Shown one piece after another: positions 1-8,215 of a stretch of DNA of 64,000 nucleotides. Position 1 is the stretch's first letter, and each line of letters starts with the position of its first letter. Position numbers and translations under genes: made by a program. The stretch is from Psychromonas sp. psych-6C06 (lineage in GTDB: Bacteria > Pseudomonadota > Gammaproteobacteria > Enterobacterales > Psychromonadaceae): NCBI RefSeq assembly GCF_002835465.1, contig NZ_PIZM01000006.1, forward strand, positions 1 through 64,000, read 5' to 3'. Under the pieces are notes generated by a model, which worked only from the letters and a program-made list of their open reading frames with translations, had not been told where the DNA came from and searched no databases.

Positions 1-23
1 ATTACCCGTGAGGCTTAACCATA
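1..23 (+). rRNA. rrl: 23S rRNA, 3' end (partial)
   Basis: The window opens on the last bases of a 23S gene: the CCGTGAGGCTTAACC string is the conserved 3' terminus of gammaproteobacterial 23S rRNA. The rest lies upstream of the window. The two 5S genes and tRNA that follow on the same strand fit the end of an rRNA operon. The exact last base is estimated. Confidence 0.85.
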
Positions 24-74
24 CAAACTCTAAGAGTTTTGTATACCAAGACGAGTCGAAAGACTATAAAAGAA

Positions 75-177
75 ATGCTTGCGAAGCATATTTTACGAAA
101 ACATTGCAAAGATTAAGAAGAACAAGCAGATTACGAAGTAATTTGCAGTTTCGTACTGTTTAACGAAGTTAAATAGT
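75..177 (+). other. rRNA 23S-5S spacer with three triloop hairpins
   Basis: Three consecutive inverted repeats lie in the 23S-5S spacer: 75-89 (6 bp stem, GCG loop), 126-146 (9 bp stem, GAA loop) and 155-177 (10 bp stem, GAA loop). Each includes at most one G-U pair. They would fold in the precursor rRNA and may take part in processing; that role is inferred. A near copy of the third hairpin is at 21796-21817. Confidence 0.6.
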
Positions 178-208
178 GGAAACAAACAGCTTTTCTAATT
201 AACTTTTT

Positions 209-327
209 TGTTTGGCGACAATAGCGCTGTGGTCCCACCTGATTCCATTCCGAACTCAGTAGTGAAACGCAGTTGCGCCGATGGTAGTGTGGGGTCTCCC
301 CATGTGAGAGTAGGTCATCGCCAAACG
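209..327 (+). rRNA. rrf: 5S rRNA, copy 1
   Basis: About 119 nt matching the gammaproteobacterial 5S pattern, including the GGTCCCACCTGA and CCGAACTCAG segments and the GGTAGTGTGGGGTCTCCCCATG arm (given here only in outline). The ends are set by helix I, where GTTTGGCGA at 210-218 pairs with TCGCCAAAC at 318-326. A strong terminator hairpin follows at once. Confidence 0.95.
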
Positions 328-340
328 CCTAATTTAAAAT

Positions 341-375
341 AACCCCACTGGTTAATTCCGGTGGGGTTTATTTAA
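341..375 (+). terminator. Rho-independent terminator after first 5S
   Basis: An 11 bp stem (AACCCCACTGG / CCGGTGGGGTT, one G-U pair, 6-nt loop) is followed by TTTATTT. It sits 14 nt after the first 5S. A second perfect hairpin (AGTGGTT / AACCACT) lies at 380-399. A terminator here would limit transcription of the second 5S and the tRNA, unless it is partial or those genes have their own promoter. Confidence 0.75.
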
Positions 376-433
376 TTCTAGTGGTTGCAAATAACCACTA
401 TGAAAATTTATAATAATAATTATTTTTAGATTT

Positions 434-552
434 TTTCTGACAACAATAGCGCTGTGGTCCCACCTGATTCCATTCCGAACTCAGTAGTGAAACGCAGTTG
501 CGCCGATGGTAGTGTGGGGTCTCCCCATGTGAGAGTAGGTCATTGTCAGATC
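434..552 (+). rRNA. rrf: 5S rRNA, copy 2
   Basis: The internal part of this gene is identical to the first 5S, but helix I differs. CTGACAA (437-443) pairs with TTGTCAG (543-549), so three base pairs have changed on both sides together relative to copy 1. Paired changes of this kind point to a functional RNA rather than a decayed duplicate. It lies 7 nt upstream of tRNA-Thr. Confidence 0.93.
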
Positions 553-559
553 CCCTTTT

Positions 560-635
560 GCTGATATGGCTCAGTTGGTAGAGCGCACCCTTGGTAAGGG
601 TGAGGTCGGCGGTTCAAATCCGCCTATCAGCACCA
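560..635 (+). tRNA. thrT: tRNA-Thr (GGT)
   Basis: A 76-nt cloverleaf. The acceptor stem GCTGATA (560-566) pairs with TATCAGC (625-631), followed by discriminator A and an encoded CCA. The anticodon stem-loop CACCCTTGGTAAGGGTG gives anticodon GGT, and the T arm carries GGTTCAAATCC. Placement after 5S resembles the distal threonine tRNA of some enterobacterial rRNA operons. It is likely co-transcribed with the second 5S. Confidence 0.97.
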
Positions 636-714
636 TCCCCCTTTTAAAGCCTTAGTAATTCTCTTATACTCTCTTTTAATATTCTGATTTTATTCTTCTT
701 TATTAAGAGATCTC

Positions 715-1650
715 ATGACTCAAAAAACGATTCGTATTGCAACAAGACACAGCCCTCTTGCTATGTGGCAAGCCAACTTTGTTAAATCTGAACTATTAAA
801 ATTTCATCCTGATCTAAATGTTGAATTACTTCCTATGAAAACCAAAGGGGATATTATTTTAGATACACCACTGGCTAAAGTCGGTGGTAAAGGTTTATTT
901 GTAAAAGAGCTTGAAGTGGCAATGTTGGAGGGGCGTGCTGACATTGCAGTTCATTCAATGAAAGATGTTCCTGTCGATTTTCCTGAAGGTTTGGGGCTCA
1001 CTGTTATCTGTGAGCGTGAAGACCCTCGTGATGCTTTTGTATCTAATCAATATATGAATATATCAGAGTTACCTAATGGCGCTATTGTTGGTACATCTAG
1101 TTTACGTCGTCAATGTCAGCTTCGTGAACTAAGGCCTGATCTGATTATTAAAGATTTACGTGGAAACGTTAATACTCGCTTACGTAAACTGGACGATGGT
1201 GAATATGATGCCATTATCTTGGCAGCGGCTGGTTTAATACGTCTTGAAATGTATTCGCGTATTGCTAGTTATATAGAACCTGAGATGAGTCTACCAGCGG
1301 TTGGCCAAGGAGCTGTAGGTATTGAGTGTCGATTGGACGACGAAGAGACTATTGCTTTATTACAGCCTTTAGAACATCAGCAAACACGCCAACGTGTGAC
1401 AGCTGAGCGTGCAATGAATCTCGCACTGCAGGGGGGATGTCAGGTGCCTATTGGCAGCTATTCTATTTTTAAAGGTGATCAGCTCTTTCTTCGCGGTCTA
1501 GTAGGCAGTGTTGATGGTAAAAAGATCATTCGTAAAGAGATAATAGGTCAACCAGAGCAAGCTGAGCAAATGGGGCTGACACTTGCAAAGCAACTCTTAG
1601 ACTGCGGTGCGAAAGAAATATTATCTGAAGTTTATAATATTAATGGTTAA
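715..1650 (+). CDS. hemC: Hydroxymethylbilane synthase (porphobilinogen deaminase)
   Basis: This cytosolic enzyme joins four porphobilinogen molecules into hydroxymethylbilane in tetrapyrrole (heme, siroheme) synthesis. The 311 aa length is normal for the family. The N-terminal [15 protein letters not shown] substrate-binding stretch, [11 protein letters not shown], and the dipyrromethane cofactor cysteine C242 within GGCQVPIG are all visible. The ATG follows an AAGAG ribosome-binding site. It is the first gene of hemCDXY and overlaps hemD by 8 bp. Siroheme made from this pathway is also needed by the NirB encoded downstream in this window. Confidence 0.97.
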   Translation: MTQKTIRIATRHSPLAMWQANFVKSELLKFHPDLNVELLPMKTKGDIILDTPLAKVGGKGLFVKELEVAMLEGRADIAVHSMKDVPVDFPEGLGLTVICEREDPRDAFVSNQYMNISELPNGAIVGTSSLRRQCQLRELRPDLIIKDLRGNVNTRLRKLDDGEYDAIILAAAGLIRLEMYSRIASYIEPEMSLPAVGQGAVGIECRLDDEETIALLQPLEHQQTRQRVTAERAMNLALQGGCQVPIGSYSIFKGDQLFLRGLVGSVDGKKIIRKEIIGQPEQAEQMGLTLAKQLLDCGAKEILSEVYNING

Positions 1651-2365
1651 ACCTAGGCTATTAATCACGCGTTTTGCACCACATGGGCAATACTTAGCCG
1701 AACGACTTAGTGAGCAAGGCATTTATAGTCTTGCTCAGCCTTTATTAACGATAGAGCCCATCCCTCACTTAGATTACCCTTTTGTTCATCATTATGACTT
1801 TATTATTGCTGTTAGTGCAAATGCGGTTGAATATACAGATCTGTCTCTACACAATAAAACATGGCCCCAATGTAACTACATTGCTGTAGGTGATGCAACA
1901 CAACACTTATTAGCAGAAAAAACAAAACAATTTGTTGAAGTGCCTATCTCTTCGTTCAATAGTGAAGGTGTGTTGGCATTGCCTAAGCTACAACAGTTAG
2001 ACAATCGTAGTGTGCTTATCCTACGTGGTGTGGGAGGGAGGGAGTTACTCAAAGAGACCTTACTTGCCCGTGGCGCGAGTGTTGATTATTTTGAATCATA
2101 TCAGCGTGTTGCTATTTCGTTACCGAGATCAATGACTATTGATAAATGGCAGCAACATGCTATTAATGGTGCTATTATCAGCAGTGTTGAGTTATTAGAA
2201 CAGCTGATAATATTAACTCCTGATTCACAGCTAAACTGGCTGAAGACCATCACAATTTATGCCGCCAGTGAAAGAATTCTAAATTTTGCGTATGCCAACG
2301 GTTTTGTTAAGCGCGTATTGTTACCGAGCATCGCGAGCCAAGATATTATTGATTATTTTAAATGA
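1643..2365 (+). CDS. hemD: Uroporphyrinogen-III synthase
   Basis: Cyclises hydroxymethylbilane to uroporphyrinogen III with inversion of ring D. The start chosen is the ATG at 1643 ([11 protein letters not shown]), giving 240 aa, close to the usual 240-250. A longer in-frame reading from 1607 would run deep into hemC and add a tail unlike the family. The sequence begins with the typical RP-LLITR segment, and the family is poorly conserved elsewhere. Assignment rests on this and on position between hemC and hemX. It probably overlaps hemC by 8 bp and is translationally coupled to it. Confidence 0.92.
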   Translation: MVKPRLLITRFAPHGQYLAERLSEQGIYSLAQPLLTIEPIPHLDYPFVHHYDFIIAVSANAVEYTDLSLHNKTWPQCNYIAVGDATQHLLAEKTKQFVEVPISSFNSEGVLALPKLQQLDNRSVLILRGVGGRELLKETLLARGASVDYFESYQRVAISLPRSMTIDKWQQHAINGAIISSVELLEQLIILTPDSQLNWLKTITIYAASERILNFAYANGFVKRVLLPSIASQDIIDYFK

Positions 2366-2373
2366 GGGCAGTT

Positions 2374-3492
2374 ATGAGTGAAATTGAAAATAAATTAGAA
2401 CAACAGCCTAATGAAAATTTACCTGAAACGAATACGATAAAGCAGCCAAAGTTACCATTATATAGTGCATTATTAGCACTTTTATTAATTGTAATGTTAG
2501 CTATCGGAGCCTTTTATTTTCATCAGCAGCATAGTGCATTAGTTAATGCACAGCAGCTACAAATTAGTGAATTATCTAAGAAGCTATCTGTACAATCTTC
2601 ACAGCAAACCTCTCAACATCGCCAAGTCATAGAGACTAAAGGTAAGCTTGAAGCAAAAATAGAGCAGGTTAATCTACAACTTCAGCAAGCTAATAATGAT
2701 AATAAAATCGTCAAAACTGATATCCAAGCATTACAGCGTAGCTTCGCAGCTAGCAATGTTCGCCAGCCTAATGATTGGGTTTTAGCGGAAGTTGAATATC
2801 TCATTGACTTATCAGCCCGAAAAATCTGGTTAGAAAAAGATATTAACACTGCAATATCCCTTTTAGTGGCTGCAGACCAACGTATTGTCTCACTTAACGA
2901 TGCAAGCCTAAGTCCATTACGTGGGGCTATTCTAGCTGATATTAATCAATTGGAGTCATTGCCTAAGCTGGACACTGACGGTGTTATTTTAGCGCTAACC
3001 AGTTTAGAGCGTCAGGTAGATAAATTACGCTCTTCAAGTTTATTGATGCCAGAAGCTGCCGAAAATACTGATAATGAAGTTTCCAGCGATATAAATGATT
3101 GGGAAACTAATTTATATAAATCTTGGAATGTTTTCATTGATAGCTTTATTACAGTTAATAAGAGAGAGCGCAAAGTTGAAGCGTTATTATCCCCAGAGCA
3201 AAGTTGGTATCTGCGTGAGCACCTGCGTAATAATTTAGCTAAGGCACAGTTTGCAATTTATCGAGAGCAACAAGAGGTTTATGACCTAGCTCTAGAAAAC
3301 ACCTTAGTGCTATTAAAAGATTATTATGATCTAAATGATAATGCGACGGAGCACTTTTATAAATCGGTACAACGTTTAAGTAAGCGTCAGGTATTTATTA
3401 ATTATCCTGATCAATTAAAAAGCGCCCCTTTGTTAGAGCGTGTATTAGATCAGCGTATTAAAAAAACACTTGCTAGCTCAAATCTGAAATAG
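2374..3492 (+). CDS. hemX: HemX-type inner-membrane protein of the hem operon
   Basis: 372 aa. It has a charged, Gln-rich cytoplasmic N-terminus, one membrane segment (about residues 30-50), then a Gln-rich coiled-coil stretch and a long periplasmic helical domain. This layout and its place after hemD match the HemX family, once called a uroporphyrinogen methyltransferase, though this protein has no methyltransferase motifs. The ATG at 2374 is preferred over the one at 2362 because GAGGG lies 5-6 nt upstream. Its function in heme synthesis is not firmly known. Confidence 0.88.
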   Translation: MSEIENKLEQQPNENLPETNTIKQPKLPLYSALLALLLIVMLAIGAFYFHQQHSALVNAQQLQISELSKKLSVQSSQQTSQHRQVIETKGKLEAKIEQVNLQLQQANNDNKIVKTDIQALQRSFAASNVRQPNDWVLAEVEYLIDLSARKIWLEKDINTAISLLVAADQRIVSLNDASLSPLRGAILADINQLESLPKLDTDGVILALTSLERQVDKLRSSSLLMPEAAENTDNEVSSDINDWETNLYKSWNVFIDSFITVNKRERKVEALLSPEQSWYLREHLRNNLAKAQFAIYREQQEVYDLALENTLVLLKDYYDLNDNATEHFYKSVQRLSKRQVFINYPDQLKSAPLLERVLDQRIKKTLASSNLK

Positions 3493-3502
3493 GAGAAACA
3501 GT

Positions 3503-4711
3503 ATGATTAGAATGATTCTTATTGTTTCAGCGTTGATTGCTGGATTGATTTTAGGCCCTGAAATTAGTGAAAACAAAGGTTACATTCTGCTCTCCTTTGA
3601 TAGTTACACAACCTATGAAACTACGATTATTAATGCATGTTTTATCGCGCTTATTTTCTATTTTTTATTGTTGATTGCTGAGTGGCTATTGCGTCGATTA
3701 TTGTCAATGAACTCTTTAACTCGTGGGTGGTTTGGACAAAGGAAAACTAAAAAAGCACAGAAAAATAGCTTGTTAGGTATGTTTGCACTGTTTGAAGGCA
3801 ATAATAAACAAGCATATAAATTACTGTCTAATTCAGCACAACGCAGTGAAGCGCCTTCTCTTACCCATATTGGTGCCGCTAGAGCGGCTCATTTACAAGG
3901 ATTATATGACCTACGTGATGATCATCTTCAACTTGCTGGTGAAGTGAATAAAGCCGCAGAATTGGCTGCTGGTCTAGTGTGGGTTGAGTTGCAGTTAGAC
4001 GCTAAGCAATATGAAAATGCATTAGCCACCCTGCAAGAATTGGCGATAAAGTTTCCTAAAAATAAACGTATTGCTCTGTTATTCCTCGACATCTACCCTG
4101 CTTTAGATGAGTGGAAGCTATATATACAGACCTTAAATGAGCAACGCAAATCGCTTGCATATAATGATCTTGAATTTGCTACGTTAGAATTAAATGCTTA
4201 TCAGCACTTTTTTACACAACTTGCTGCTGATAGCCCTGATATGCTCAAACTTTATTGGGATAACAAAGCACCTCGCTGGATGCGTAAAGAGCTATCCTAT
4301 CAAAAGGCGGTATTGGACGCTTTTATTAGCACGGATCATGGTAAGTTTGCACAGGCTGTACTGCTCGAAAAATTAAATAAACAGTTTTCATTACCGTTAT
4401 TAGCGTATTTGGATAAAGTTGTGGTAACTGATCATTATCCATTAATTCTCTTACTTGAAAAGAAGCTCAACAAAGAGAAAGAGACCAGTTTAATACATCA
4501 AGCATTAGCAAAGTTAAAACTGAAAGAAGACAACCCTATCGCTGCCATTAAGCACCTTGAGCAGAGTTTAGAGACTGTGCCTAATGCAGAAGACTTTGCT
4601 TTGATAGCTGAGCTTTTAGAAAAACAAGATCGTCACCAAGAAGCAACTAGTTACTATCGCCAGGGGTTAATATTGGCGACAACTAAAAATACTGCTGTCA
4701 CAATAGTGTAA
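3503..4711 (+). CDS. hemY: HemY-type TPR membrane protein of the hem operon
   Basis: 402 aa with two N-terminal membrane segments (about 3-20 and 42-64), a basic cytoplasmic stretch, then TPR-like helical repeats to the C-terminus. This is the enterobacterial HemY architecture and is unrelated to Bacillus protoporphyrinogen oxidase HemY. The ATG has a strong AGGAGA site at 3491-3496. It is the last gene of hemCDXY, and a terminator follows 20 nt later. The biochemical role in late heme synthesis is unsettled. Confidence 0.9.
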   Translation: MIRMILIVSALIAGLILGPEISENKGYILLSFDSYTTYETTIINACFIALIFYFLLLIAEWLLRRLLSMNSLTRGWFGQRKTKKAQKNSLLGMFALFEGNNKQAYKLLSNSAQRSEAPSLTHIGAARAAHLQGLYDLRDDHLQLAGEVNKAAELAAGLVWVELQLDAKQYENALATLQELAIKFPKNKRIALLFLDIYPALDEWKLYIQTLNEQRKSLAYNDLEFATLELNAYQHFFTQLAADSPDMLKLYWDNKAPRWMRKELSYQKAVLDAFISTDHGKFAQAVLLEKLNKQFSLPLLAYLDKVVVTDHYPLILLLEKKLNKEKETSLIHQALAKLKLKEDNPIAAIKHLEQSLETVPNAEDFALIAELLEKQDRHQEATSYYRQGLILATTKNTAVTIV

Positions 4712-4730
4712 CAATACGTTTTTATCATTA

Positions 4731-4757
4731 ATTAGCAGGAATCGGCCTGCTTTTTAT
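4731..4757 (+). terminator. Terminator of hemCDXY
   Basis: AGCAGG (4734-4739) pairs with CCTGCT (4746-4751) across a 6-nt loop, followed by a TTTTT run. It lies just beyond the hemY stop and only 13 nt before the next ATG. Confidence 0.65.
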
Positions 4758-4769
4758 ATAGGTCCATAT

Positions 4770-5267
4770 ATGTTAACTCATCCATTTTTTACACTTCCCA
4801 TAAAAAATAGTGAAGCGAAAATTATTTTAACCGCTTGCCCTGGTACTAAAGAAGCTGATTTAGACACTTCTTTAGAGCAACTAAAAGCAGCTGGGGCACA
4901 AGCTATACTCACTTTTATGACTCAAGCAGAGTTAGATAAAAATAATTTATCAGATATTGGTAAATCGATTAAGTCTAAAGGGATATCTTGGTTCCACCTT
5001 CCGATTGTGGATGATGAAGCGCCGGAAGCGCCTTTTTTAGATGCTTGGCAAACCGCAGGGCCCGCAATTCATCGTTTAATTGAACAGGGCAAAACGATTG
5101 CAATGCATTGTAAAGGTGGATCAGGTCGAACTGGGCTCATTTCTGCGCAAATATTATTAGAGCGTGGTGAGGCGATTGAACCACTCATGGCACGTATTAA
5201 GCTGTTGCGCCCGAATGCTTTTACTCATGCTTGCCATCGCGATTACTTAAAAAATTTAGCCTCTTAA
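4770..5267 (+). CDS. Dual-specificity/tyrosine phosphatase-like protein (CDKN3-like)
   Basis: 165 aa cysteine-phosphatase fold. The signature HCKGGSGRTG is present, with nucleophile C114 and R120 of HCX5R. An acidic loop (VDDEAPEAP, about residue 90) may supply the general acid. Similar small phosphatases occur in marine bacteria near arsenate-resistance genes, and here it precedes the arsR remnant, GAPDH and arsJ. Whether it acts on proteins, sugars or another phosphoester is unknown. It is not the low-molecular-weight ArsC family. A hairpin downstream suggests its own transcript. Confidence 0.8.
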   Translation: MLTHPFFTLPIKNSEAKIILTACPGTKEADLDTSLEQLKAAGAQAILTFMTQAELDKNNLSDIGKSIKSKGISWFHLPIVDDEAPEAPFLDAWQTAGPAIHRLIEQGKTIAMHCKGGSGRTGLISAQILLERGEAIEPLMARIKLLRPNAFTHACHRDYLKNLAS

Positions 5268-5276
5268 AAGCAACCT

Positions 5277-5304
5277 CGTTATTTCTCTTTGCAGAGAGGT
5301 AACG
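5277..5304 (+). terminator. Hairpin after the phosphatase gene, possible terminator
   Basis: CGTTA..TCTCT pairs with AGAGA..TAACG around TTGC, with two internal G-U pairs. The following stretch is T/C-rich (ATCTCCTTTC) rather than a clean T run, so termination is only possible. Confidence 0.35.
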
Positions 5305-5411
5305 ATCTCCTTTCAATTCTTCCTGCCACTCTATTGTAATAATTTTCTATTACCTTTATATTGCCTGTTATATGTATTTTTTCATATATATGGAAAAAAG
5401 TATATTTAGGG

Positions 5412-5748
5412 TTGCCAGAGCGTTATCTTTTTAAAGTGCTTTCAGATGAAATGCGACTAAAAATAATAATGTTCATTCAACTGAAGGTGAACTTTGTGTG
5501 TGCGAGTTAGTGGCTGCTTTAGATTATCATCGGCCGTAAATATCGCGCCACTTAGCGCAACTTAAACCTCTGGACCTATTGCTTGAGAAAACAGGAGTAG
5601 TGGATTTACTCCCGATTAAATCCAACTCTTAGGGAGGCAAGACATTATTAACACTACTTATGTTAATAATGAGTTATTTATAAATGGCAACCTAGCTAAA
5701 TTAACCACAATGGCAGATCGACTCAATAGTTGTAATGGCCAATGTTAA
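5412..5748 (+). pseudogene. arsR: ArsR-family repressor, degraded (frameshifts plus stop)
   Basis: Read in pieces, this stretch gives a recognisable ArsR repressor. Frame one from 5412 reads LFKVLSDEMRLKII. A shift near 5475-5480 leads into EGELCVCELVAAL, holding the ELCVC metalloid-binding and helix start motif. An in-frame TAA at 5537-5539 falls just before the DNA-recognition segment ISRHLAQLK. A further shift near 5632-5641 restores a C-terminal tail (NLAKLTTMADRL...C) like that of ArsR proteins. About 112 codons in all, the normal family size. Three separate lesions make a sequencing error unlikely. The upstream AT-rich imperfect palindrome (about 5367-5392) may be its old operator. Confidence 0.85.
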
Positions 5749-5773
5749 CAATAAATTTAAGATGGAATATCAA

Positions 5774-6781
5774 ATGAAAATTAAAGTAGGTATTAACGGT
5801 TTTGGACGTATCGGACGTTTAGCATTACGCGCAGCTTATGATTGGGATAATGTTGAATTTATTATGATTAATGATGTAGCTGGTGATGCAAAGACACTGG
5901 CACACTTATTGGAGTTTGATTCAATTCAAGGCCGTTGGCAGCATACTGTGGAAGCCGAAGCGTCAAATATTATTATTGGTGAACATAAAGTTAAGTGCAC
6001 TCAGGAGTCTGAAATTGCAAGTGTAGACTGGTCGGACTGCGACGTGGTTATTGAGGCGACGGGTGTTAATCGCGATGCTAAGTTATTGCAAACCTACCTC
6101 GACCAAGGTGTAAAGCGTGTGGTCGTCTCTGCACCTGTTAAAGCGGAGGGTATTGCTAATATTGTCGTTGGCGTGAATGATGAAATATTTCAGCCTGAGC
6201 TACATAAAATTGTTACCGCTGCTTCATGTACCACTAACTGCCTTGCACCAGTGATTAAAGTGATCAACGAAAAATTAGGCATCGAGCAAGTTGCCTTTAC
6301 CACGATTCATGATCTGACCAATACACAAACTATTTTAGATGCGCCACACAAAGATCTGCGTCGAGCACGTGCATGTGGTATGAGTTTAATTCCAACTACA
6401 ACGGGATCTGCTAAAGCGATTGTAGAAATTTTCCCTGAGCTTGCGGGAAAAATTGACGGCCATGCTGTGCGAGTTCCACTGGCAAACGCTTCACTGACAG
6501 ATATCATCTTTAACTTGAAACAAGATACGACAGCTGAGCAGGTTAACGAATTACTAAAAAGCGCTTCTGAAAATGAGTTGCAGGGTATTTTAGGTTACGA
6601 AGACAAGCCACTTGTTTCAATTGATTACCGAGGCGACCGTCGTTCAACGATTGTGGATGCGCTCTCTACCATGATGGTGGGTAAGCGTATGTTAAAAATT
6701 TACGCATGGTATGACAATGAGATGGGTTATGCGACGCGTACAGCAGAGTTAATGAGAACAGTTGGTCTAGCTGATAAATAA
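5774..6781 (+). CDS. Glyceraldehyde-3-phosphate dehydrogenase, ArsJ-associated type
   Basis: 335 aa GAPDH with the NAD-binding N-terminus INGFGRIGRLALRAA and catalytic C152 in ASCTTNCLAP. In arsJ loci this enzyme is known to make 1-arseno-3-phosphoglycerate from arsenate and glyceraldehyde 3-phosphate, which ArsJ then exports. The intact arsJ 145 bp downstream supports that role over central glycolysis. The start at 5774 (MKIKVGINGFG) is chosen. The ORF is open from 5735, but those first codons overlap the arsR tail and add 13 residues not seen in the family. Confidence 0.9.
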   Translation: MKIKVGINGFGRIGRLALRAAYDWDNVEFIMINDVAGDAKTLAHLLEFDSIQGRWQHTVEAEASNIIIGEHKVKCTQESEIASVDWSDCDVVIEATGVNRDAKLLQTYLDQGVKRVVVSAPVKAEGIANIVVGVNDEIFQPELHKIVTAASCTTNCLAPVIKVINEKLGIEQVAFTTIHDLTNTQTILDAPHKDLRRARACGMSLIPTTTGSAKAIVEIFPELAGKIDGHAVRVPLANASLTDIIFNLKQDTTAEQVNELLKSASENELQGILGYEDKPLVSIDYRGDRRSTIVDALSTMMVGKRMLKIYAWYDNEMGYATRTAELMRTVGLADK

Positions 6782-6926
6782 TAGTAATCGAATTAAGTAA
6801 GCGGTCTAAATTTTTACGCAGAAAAAATAACCCACCTCTTTGTTGGAAACTATTTTAAGCGATAAAAAGACCGCCTATTTATTTCCTTTGCTAGCGCAGT
6901 TAAACGATATCTGATGGAATCCAAAA

Positions 6927-8129
6927 ATGTTTAAAAATCTCTCTGATGAGTTAAAGCAATACCTTGTTATTACGGGTAATTATTGGGCCTTTACCTTAAC
7001 GGATGGTGCATTACGCATGTTGGTGGTGTTGTACTTTCACCAACTTGGTTACGATGCATTACAAGTGGCTTTTCTATTTCTTTTTTATGAGTTTTTTGGT
7101 GTGGTAACCAACCTTTTTGGCGGTTGGCTAGGTACAAGACTTGGTCTCAACAGAACAATGAATATTGGCCTGTTGATGCAAGTGGTTGCATTAGCCATGC
7201 TAGCATTACCTAATGGTTACTTAACCATTGCATGGGTGATGCTTGCGCAGGCGCTTTCTGGTATCGCTAAGGACCTCAATAAAATGAGTGCTAAGAGTGC
7301 TATCAAGCTATTTGTTAAGGATGATCAACAGGGCCAGTTGTATAAATGGGTTGCTATCTTAACGGGCTCTAAAAATACTTTAAAAGGGATTGGTTTCTTT
7401 CTTGGTGGCTTGCTACTTACTTTAATTGGCTTTCAATCGGCCATGATATTAATGGCGAGCGTATTAATGCTGGTCTTTATCGCAAGCTTACTTTTGTTAA
7501 AAGCAGATCTTGGAAAAATTGAGCGAAAAGTTAAATTTAAAGAGCTATTTTCTAAAAGCGAGGCTATCAATCGTTTATCGCTTGCTCGCATGTTTCTTTT
7601 TGCATCGCGTGATGTGTGGTTTGTTGTTGCTCTTCCGGTTTACTTGAGTGAAACCTACGGCTGGAATTCATGGACGGTCGGTGGATTAATCGCATTATGG
7701 GTCATTGTATATGGCGGTATTCAGTCTATTGCTCCCTATTTTACAGGTAAAAGGTCAGGCAAACTTCCCGATGGCAGGTCTGCAACACTTTGGGCATTTG
7801 CACTCATATTCACACCACTTCTAGTGATGTTTAGTTTGTCTTTTGCGAATTGGTTAGTGGTTCTTTGTCTCTTTATTTTCGGGGCGCTGTTTGCGATTAA
7901 TTCTTCATTACATAGTTATTTGATTGTTAGTTATGCGCAACGTGAAGGGGTTTCTTTGGATATTGGTTTTTATTACATGGCTAATGCGATGGGGAGACTG
8001 ATCGGGACGTTACTTTCTGGTTGGGTATTTGTAAATTACGGCTTATCTGCTTGTTTAATCGTTTCAAGCTCTCTTATCGTGTTAGCAATGCTATTTTCAT
8101 TAAAGCTACCTCAGGAGCAATTTAAATAA
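6927..8129 (+). CDS. arsJ: Organoarsenical efflux MFS transporter ArsJ
   Basis: 400 aa major facilitator protein with about 11-12 membrane segments. The N-terminal segment (ELKQYLVITGNYWAFTLTDGALRML) is characteristic of ArsJ. It would export 1-arseno-3-phosphoglycerate produced by the GAPDH encoded just upstream, giving arsenate resistance. The intergenic 145 bp holds a long-range inverted pair (GCGGTCT near 6801, AGACCGC near 6868) but no obvious terminator, so co-transcription with the GAPDH gene is likely. With arsR broken, expression may no longer respond to arsenic. Confidence 0.88.
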   Translation: MFKNLSDELKQYLVITGNYWAFTLTDGALRMLVVLYFHQLGYDALQVAFLFLFYEFFGVVTNLFGGWLGTRLGLNRTMNIGLLMQVVALAMLALPNGYLTIAWVMLAQALSGIAKDLNKMSAKSAIKLFVKDDQQGQLYKWVAILTGSKNTLKGIGFFLGGLLLTLIGFQSAMILMASVLMLVFIASLLLLKADLGKIERKVKFKELFSKSEAINRLSLARMFLFASRDVWFVVALPVYLSETYGWNSWTVGGLIALWVIVYGGIQSIAPYFTGKRSGKLPDGRSATLWAFALIFTPLLVMFSLSFANWLVVLCLFIFGALFAINSSLHSYLIVSYAQREGVSLDIGFYYMANAMGRLIGTLLSGWVFVNYGLSACLIVSSSLIVLAMLFSLKLPQEQFK

Positions 8130-8215
8130 GAATCGCTATCAACTATGTAGCGTCATACATCTGAATGTTATAACATAACACTTGTTGTTATTAACCTAAT
8201 TGAGATGTTTATTCT

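Noticed and set aside
5412-5748. Programmed frameshift keeping arsR functional
   Set aside because: Besides two frame changes there is an in-frame stop next to the recognition helix, and no slippery sequence is evident.
5735-5773. Extended GAPDH start at 5735
   Set aside because: The 13 extra residues overlap the arsR tail in another frame and are not found in the family; the ATG at 5774 fits the Rossmann start.
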